A DNA stretch of 64,000 nt, taken from NCBI RefSeq assembly GCF_900101905.1, contig NZ_FNAJ01000001.1, positions 1,124,862-1,188,861 of the forward strand, written 5' to 3'. The notes below the pieces were generated by a model, which saw nothing but the letters and a program-made list of their open reading frames with translations, did not search any database and was not told where the DNA came from. The translations under genes were made by a program, and so were the position numbers. The stretch comes from Myxococcus virescens (GTDB lineage: Bacteria > Myxococcota > Myxococcia > Myxococcales > Myxococcaceae). Shown here in pieces: positions 61,099 to 64,000 of the stretch (within the stretch, counting starts at the first letter, position 1; each line of letters opens with the position of its first letter).

Positions 61099-61884
61099 AT
61101 GCCAAGGACGGTCACCGCCACGCGCTACGTGACGCCACTGCGGGAGGGCGGCTCGCTGCCGGCCATCATCGAGGCGGACGACGCGGGGCTCTACGTCGTG
61201 AAGTTCCGGGGCGCCGGACAGGGCGCCAAGGCGCTCGTCGCCGAGCTCATCGCCGGAGAGCTGGCCCGGGAGCTGGGCCTGCGGGTGCCGGAGCTCGTAC
61301 TGGTGGAGCTGGACCCGGCCCTGGGACGCAACGAGCCGGACTCCGAGATTCGCGAGCTGCTCAAGGCCAGCGCGGGCCTCAACCTGGCGCTGGACTACCT
61401 TCCGGCGTCGGTGACGTTCGACCCGGTGGCGGACCCCGCGCCCACCGCGGCGGAGGCGTCCGGCATCGTCGCCTTCGACGCGTACATCACCAACGTGGAC
61501 CGGACTCCACGCAACCCCAACATGCTGACCTGGCACCGGAAGCTGTGGCTCATCGACCACGGGGCCTCGCTGTACTTCCACCATTCGTGGGACGACTGGG
61601 AGGCGCGCAGCCAGGGCCGCTTCGCGCCCATCAAGGACCACGTGTTGCTGCCGTGGGCCACGGCGCTGTCGGAGGCCGGCAAGCACCTGGGCGAGCGAAT
61701 CACCCGGGAGGTGGTGGAGCGCATCGTCGGGGCCATTCCGGAGGCATGGCTCACGAGCACCGAGTCCCCCTTCCCCACCGCCGAGGCGCACCGCGCCGCC
61801 TACGCCACCTGGCTGCTGCGCCGGCTGGAAGCCGTGCCCGCGTTCATCGAGGAGGCGGACCGTGCCCGCGCCCAGCTCGTTTGA
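61099..61884 (+). CDS. HipA-like kinase
   Basis: The product is 261 residues from the ATG at 61099, after GGAGGTCAGG. Kinase marks are Lys35 in VVKFRGAGQG, the catalytic loop TNVDRTPRNPNML at 131-143 with Asp134 and Asn139, and the metal-binding IDHGAS near 152-157. The HipA N-terminal subdomain is reduced, giving the short single-domain type. No HipB antitoxin gene is present; instead it overlaps a DUF3037 gene by 23 bp. Related single HipA kinases phosphorylate proteins, but the target here is unknown. Confidence 0.85.
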   Translation: MPRTVTATRYVTPLREGGSLPAIIEADDAGLYVVKFRGAGQGAKALVAELIAGELARELGLRVPELVLVELDPALGRNEPDSEIRELLKASAGLNLALDYLPASVTFDPVADPAPTAAEASGIVAFDAYITNVDRTPRNPNMLTWHRKLWLIDHGASLYFHHSWDDWEARSQGRFAPIKDHVLLPWATALSEAGKHLGERITREVVERIVGAIPEAWLTSTESPFPTAEAHRAAYATWLLRRLEAVPAFIEEADRARAQLV

Positions 61885-62278
61885 TTACGCCATCATCCGC
61901 GTCGTCCCGCGCGTGGAGCGCGAGGAGTTCATCAACGCGGGCGTCGTCCTCTTCTGCGCCACCCAGCGCTTCCTGGGCGTGCGCGTGGAGCCGGACGAAG
62001 CGCGGTTGAAGGCGCTGTGGCCCGACGTTGACGTGGACGTGATTCGCGGCCACCTGGAGAGCTTCCGCCGCGTGTGCGAGGGCGGGAAGGACTCGGGGCC
62101 CATTGGCCAGCTGTCCCAGAAGGAGCGCTGGCACTGGGTGGTGGCGCCGCGCAGCACCATCATCCAGACGGGGCCGGTGCACTCCGGCCTGTGCGCCGAG
62201 CCCCAGGCGGCGCTGGAGCACCTGCTGGACACCGTGGTGCGGATGAAGCGCGCTACTGCGTCACCCGGCGGCCGGTGA
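61862..62278 (+). CDS. DUF3037 family protein
   Basis: The product is 138 residues from a GTG at 61862 inside the end of the kinase gene. The family pattern is FDYAIIRVVPRVEREEFINAGVVLFC followed by FLGVRVE and, near the middle, LSQKERWHWVVAPRSTIIQTGPVHSG. DUF3037 genes are commonly paired with HipA-like kinases, as here. The function is unknown; a regulatory or substrate role for the kinase is inferred from the pairing. Its end overlaps the converging lipoprotein gene by 26 bp. Confidence 0.88.
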   Translation: MPAPSSFDYAIIRVVPRVEREEFINAGVVLFCATQRFLGVRVEPDEARLKALWPDVDVDVIRGHLESFRRVCEGGKDSGPIGQLSQKERWHWVVAPRSTIIQTGPVHSGLCAEPQAALEHLLDTVVRMKRATASPGGR

Positions 62279-62813
62279 AGCGGACGGCGGAGGCGCAGCC
62301 GGAGGCTAGCGTGGAGCCGTTGACGGGGTCCCGCTCGACGTGCTCGTTGCGGACCCAGACCGTGCCCTGGATGGTGTCATCCAGGTCCTTGTTGTGGATG
62401 GCGATACGGAAGGCGTGCTCGTTGCCCAGCGCGGACAGCTTGTGCTCCTCATCCAGGCGCGTCTGGATGTGGATGAACTGGTAGCCGCCGTCCGCGCCCA
62501 CCGAGCCCATGAGCACGTCCGGCTCGCCGTCGCCGTTGATGACGTAGGCGTTGTTCGGCGTCTGGAAGTCGATGTCGGGGACCTCGAGGTACATCGAGTC
62601 CATCTCCCCGCGGCGAATCGTCCAGCGCTGCTGCGCGTCCAGGCCGACCGCGGGGCCCTGGGCAGGTTCGACGAACTCGCTGCACTCCGTCGGCACCTGG
62701 GCAAGCGTCTCCGCGTCCAGCGTCACGTCATACGTATAGGTGTCATCGTCGCCGCAGGCCAGCAGCCCCATCGCGGCGGTCAGCAGTCCCCATGTCGTTC
62801 CGCGCATGCGCAT
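62253..62813 (-). CDS. Lipoprotein of unknown function
   Basis: The 186-residue product starts at the ATG at 62813 (62807 possible) with a lipoprotein signal ending in MGLLACGD. The mature part is a beta-rich domain (YTYDVTLDAETL, YVINGDGEPDVLMGSVG, HAFRIAIHNKDLDDTIQGTVWV). No family is recognised. The 3' end overlaps the DUF3037 gene tail to tail by 26 bp. Confidence 0.75.
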   Translation of the reverse strand: MRMRGTTWGLLTAAMGLLACGDDDTYTYDVTLDAETLAQVPTECSEFVEPAQGPAVGLDAQQRWTIRRGEMDSMYLEVPDIDFQTPNNAYVINGDGEPDVLMGSVGADGGYQFIHIQTRLDEEHKLSALGNEHAFRIAIHNKDLDDTIQGTVWVRNEHVERDPVNGSTLASGCASAVRFTGRRVTQ

Positions 62814-63017
62814 TGCCTCTCACTGGAGAAAGACGGATTGGGCCCGGGATGAGACCACATCCTCGCTCCGAGCAGGCCCTCTCTCGCGTCCTCGCCGCCA
62901 AAGCGGCCGGGCAGGCAGGCCCTAGGAGTGTCAGGTGCCTGACGCCATCCCAAGCCGGAGCGCCTGGCGGTTAGTAGTTTCCTCCCGAGGCCCACTGGAG
63001 GGGCCAGCGCGCTGCCC

Positions 63018-64000
63018 ATGAGCCCATCCCCGCTGCGAATCGTCACCTACAACGTCCGCTACTTCGGCCACATGCTCCGCGGCCTGGCGAGCACCGTGGG
63101 CCCCAAGCGGCGCGTCGCCGCGGCGTTGGCGTCGCTGGACCCGCTGCCGGATGTCGTCTGCCTGCAAGAGGTGGAGACGTCCTCGCTGCGCAGCAACATC
63201 GCCGACCGGCCCAAGCAGCCGGGCGAGACGCAGCTCACCGCCTTCATGGGCCGGATGGTGGAGACGTTCGACAGGCTGGGCCGGGAGATGCCCTACGAGG
63301 CCTTCTACTTCCGCGCCCACCACTACAAGCTCCGCGAGGTGTCCCTCTACACCACCGGGCTGGCGGTGCTGGTGAACACGCGCAAGCTGGAGGTGGCCAC
63401 GCACAACGTGGGCGCCCCCCAGGCCATCACCCACCACCACGTCCAACGGCTCAAGGACCGGAAGCAGAGCCGCATCTGCGCGCACATGCGCCTGCTGCGC
63501 CGCGAGGACATGCACCCCTTCCACATCTTCAACACCCACCTCAGCCTGCCCACGCCCTTCGCCCGTGAGTTCTGGGCCACGCGAGACAAGATGGGCGGCG
63601 GCGTCAACCAACTCCACGAGGCGCGCAAGCTGACGGAGTTCATGCAAGGGCTCACCGGCGACGAGCCCTACATCGTGTGCGGGGATTTCAACTCGCCGCC
63701 CGCGTCACCCGTTTACCGCTACCTCACCACCGATGGCCGGCTCACCTGCGCGCAGGCCGCCGTGGGACAGATTGACCCGAACGTGTCGCGCGGCTTTCCC
63801 ACCGCCGGCTTCATGCACATGCGGATGCACCTGGACCACGTGTTCTCCGGCGCGGGCGTGCGCTGGCTCGACACGCAGGAGACGTCGCCTTTCGGGGACC
63901 TCCGCAGCCGCTTCCACGGGCTGTCCGACCACATGCCCATCGTCGCGCGCTTCTCCCTGGACAGCGGCAAGACGCTCATCACGCCTCCGCCGACGTCGCT
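63018..64000 (+). CDS. Endonuclease/exonuclease/phosphatase family protein (3' end outside window)
   Basis: Reading from the ATG at 63018, 327 codons are visible before the window edge. The metal and catalytic motifs of the EEP superfamily are all present: IVTYNVRYFG, VVCLQEVET, FNTHLS, VCGDFNSPPASP, HLDHVF and GLSDHMPIVARF. The family includes nucleases, sphingomyelinases and inositol-phosphate phosphatases; the motif wording does not separate them. No signal peptide is seen. The stop codon is not in the window. Confidence 0.9.
   Translation, partial: MSPSPLRIVTYNVRYFGHMLRGLASTVGPKRRVAAALASLDPLPDVVCLQEVETSSLRSNIADRPKQPGETQLTAFMGRMVETFDRLGREMPYEAFYFRAHHYKLREVSLYTTGLAVLVNTRKLEVATHNVGAPQAITHHHVQRLKDRKQSRICAHMRLLRREDMHPFHIFNTHLSLPTPFAREFWATRDKMGGGVNQLHEARKLTEFMQGLTGDEPYIVCGDFNSPPASPVYRYLTTDGRLTCAQAAVGQIDPNVSRGFPTAGFMHMRMHLDHVFSGAGVRWLDTQETSPFGDLRSRFHGLSDHMPIVARFSLDSGKTLITPPPTS

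Overview
The base composition is very GC-rich, with codon third positions almost all G or C. There are many small lipoproteins and signal-transduction genes, a paralogous Myxococcus family protein (DUF2378/TIGR02265), and at 31052-33205 the gene set for cittilin, a peptide known from Myxococcus xanthus. Together these point to a Myxococcus chromosome. I see no tRNA, rRNA, CRISPR array, transposase, integrase or phage gene, so this reads as ordinary chromosome with one small natural-product locus and several lineage-specific secreted or outer-membrane proteins.

Layout. 1-10.6 kb: a tandem-HAMP signalling protein cut by the left edge, a KaiC-like ATPase / receiver / unknown-protein operon, a DUF3703 protein, an AraC regulator, a PAS-PAS histidine kinase, a FUSC membrane protein and an AtoE-type transporter. 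10.6-19.8 kb: exported proteins, one behind a sigma-54-type promoter, a metallophosphoesterase, an alpha/beta hydrolase, an MpaB/DUF2236 protein, the in-frame relic of an aldo/keto reductase and an orphan MacB-type permease. 19.8-23.2 kb: a B12-type radical SAM enzyme beside a 90-residue exported polyglutamine protein and a PDZ-like protein. 23.4-27 kb: an ELWxxDGT-repeat lipoprotein, a Cys-rich lipoprotein and an FAD monooxygenase. 27.1-33.2 kb: a siderophore-type ABC importer behind a sigma-70 promoter and Fur-like box, followed in the same direction by citA (27-residue precursor ending YIYY), citB (P450) and citC (methyltransferase). 33.2-43 kb: an ECF42 sigma factor with its DGPF partner, a metzincin lipoprotein, an aldo/keto reductase, two SRPBCC proteins under an ArsR-type operator, a cold-shock protein, DUF99 and DUF2378. 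43-50 kb: a TetR-MFP-RND efflux operon, DUF2293 and RNase Z. 50-64 kb: a rhomboid protease, an amidohydrolase lipoprotein, a DUF4139 protein, the ohrR-ohr peroxide operon with its operator, a subtilase with its P domain in front, a HipA-like kinase/DUF3037 pair and an endonuclease/exonuclease/phosphatase protein cut by the right edge.

The clearest special system is the cittilin RiPP locus. It is known rather than new, but its precursor gene is only 84 bp and easily missed. The best candidate for something undescribed is the radical SAM / polyglutamine peptide / PDZ group at 19.85-23.0 kb. Family names rest on motifs I recognise by eye; no database search was run.
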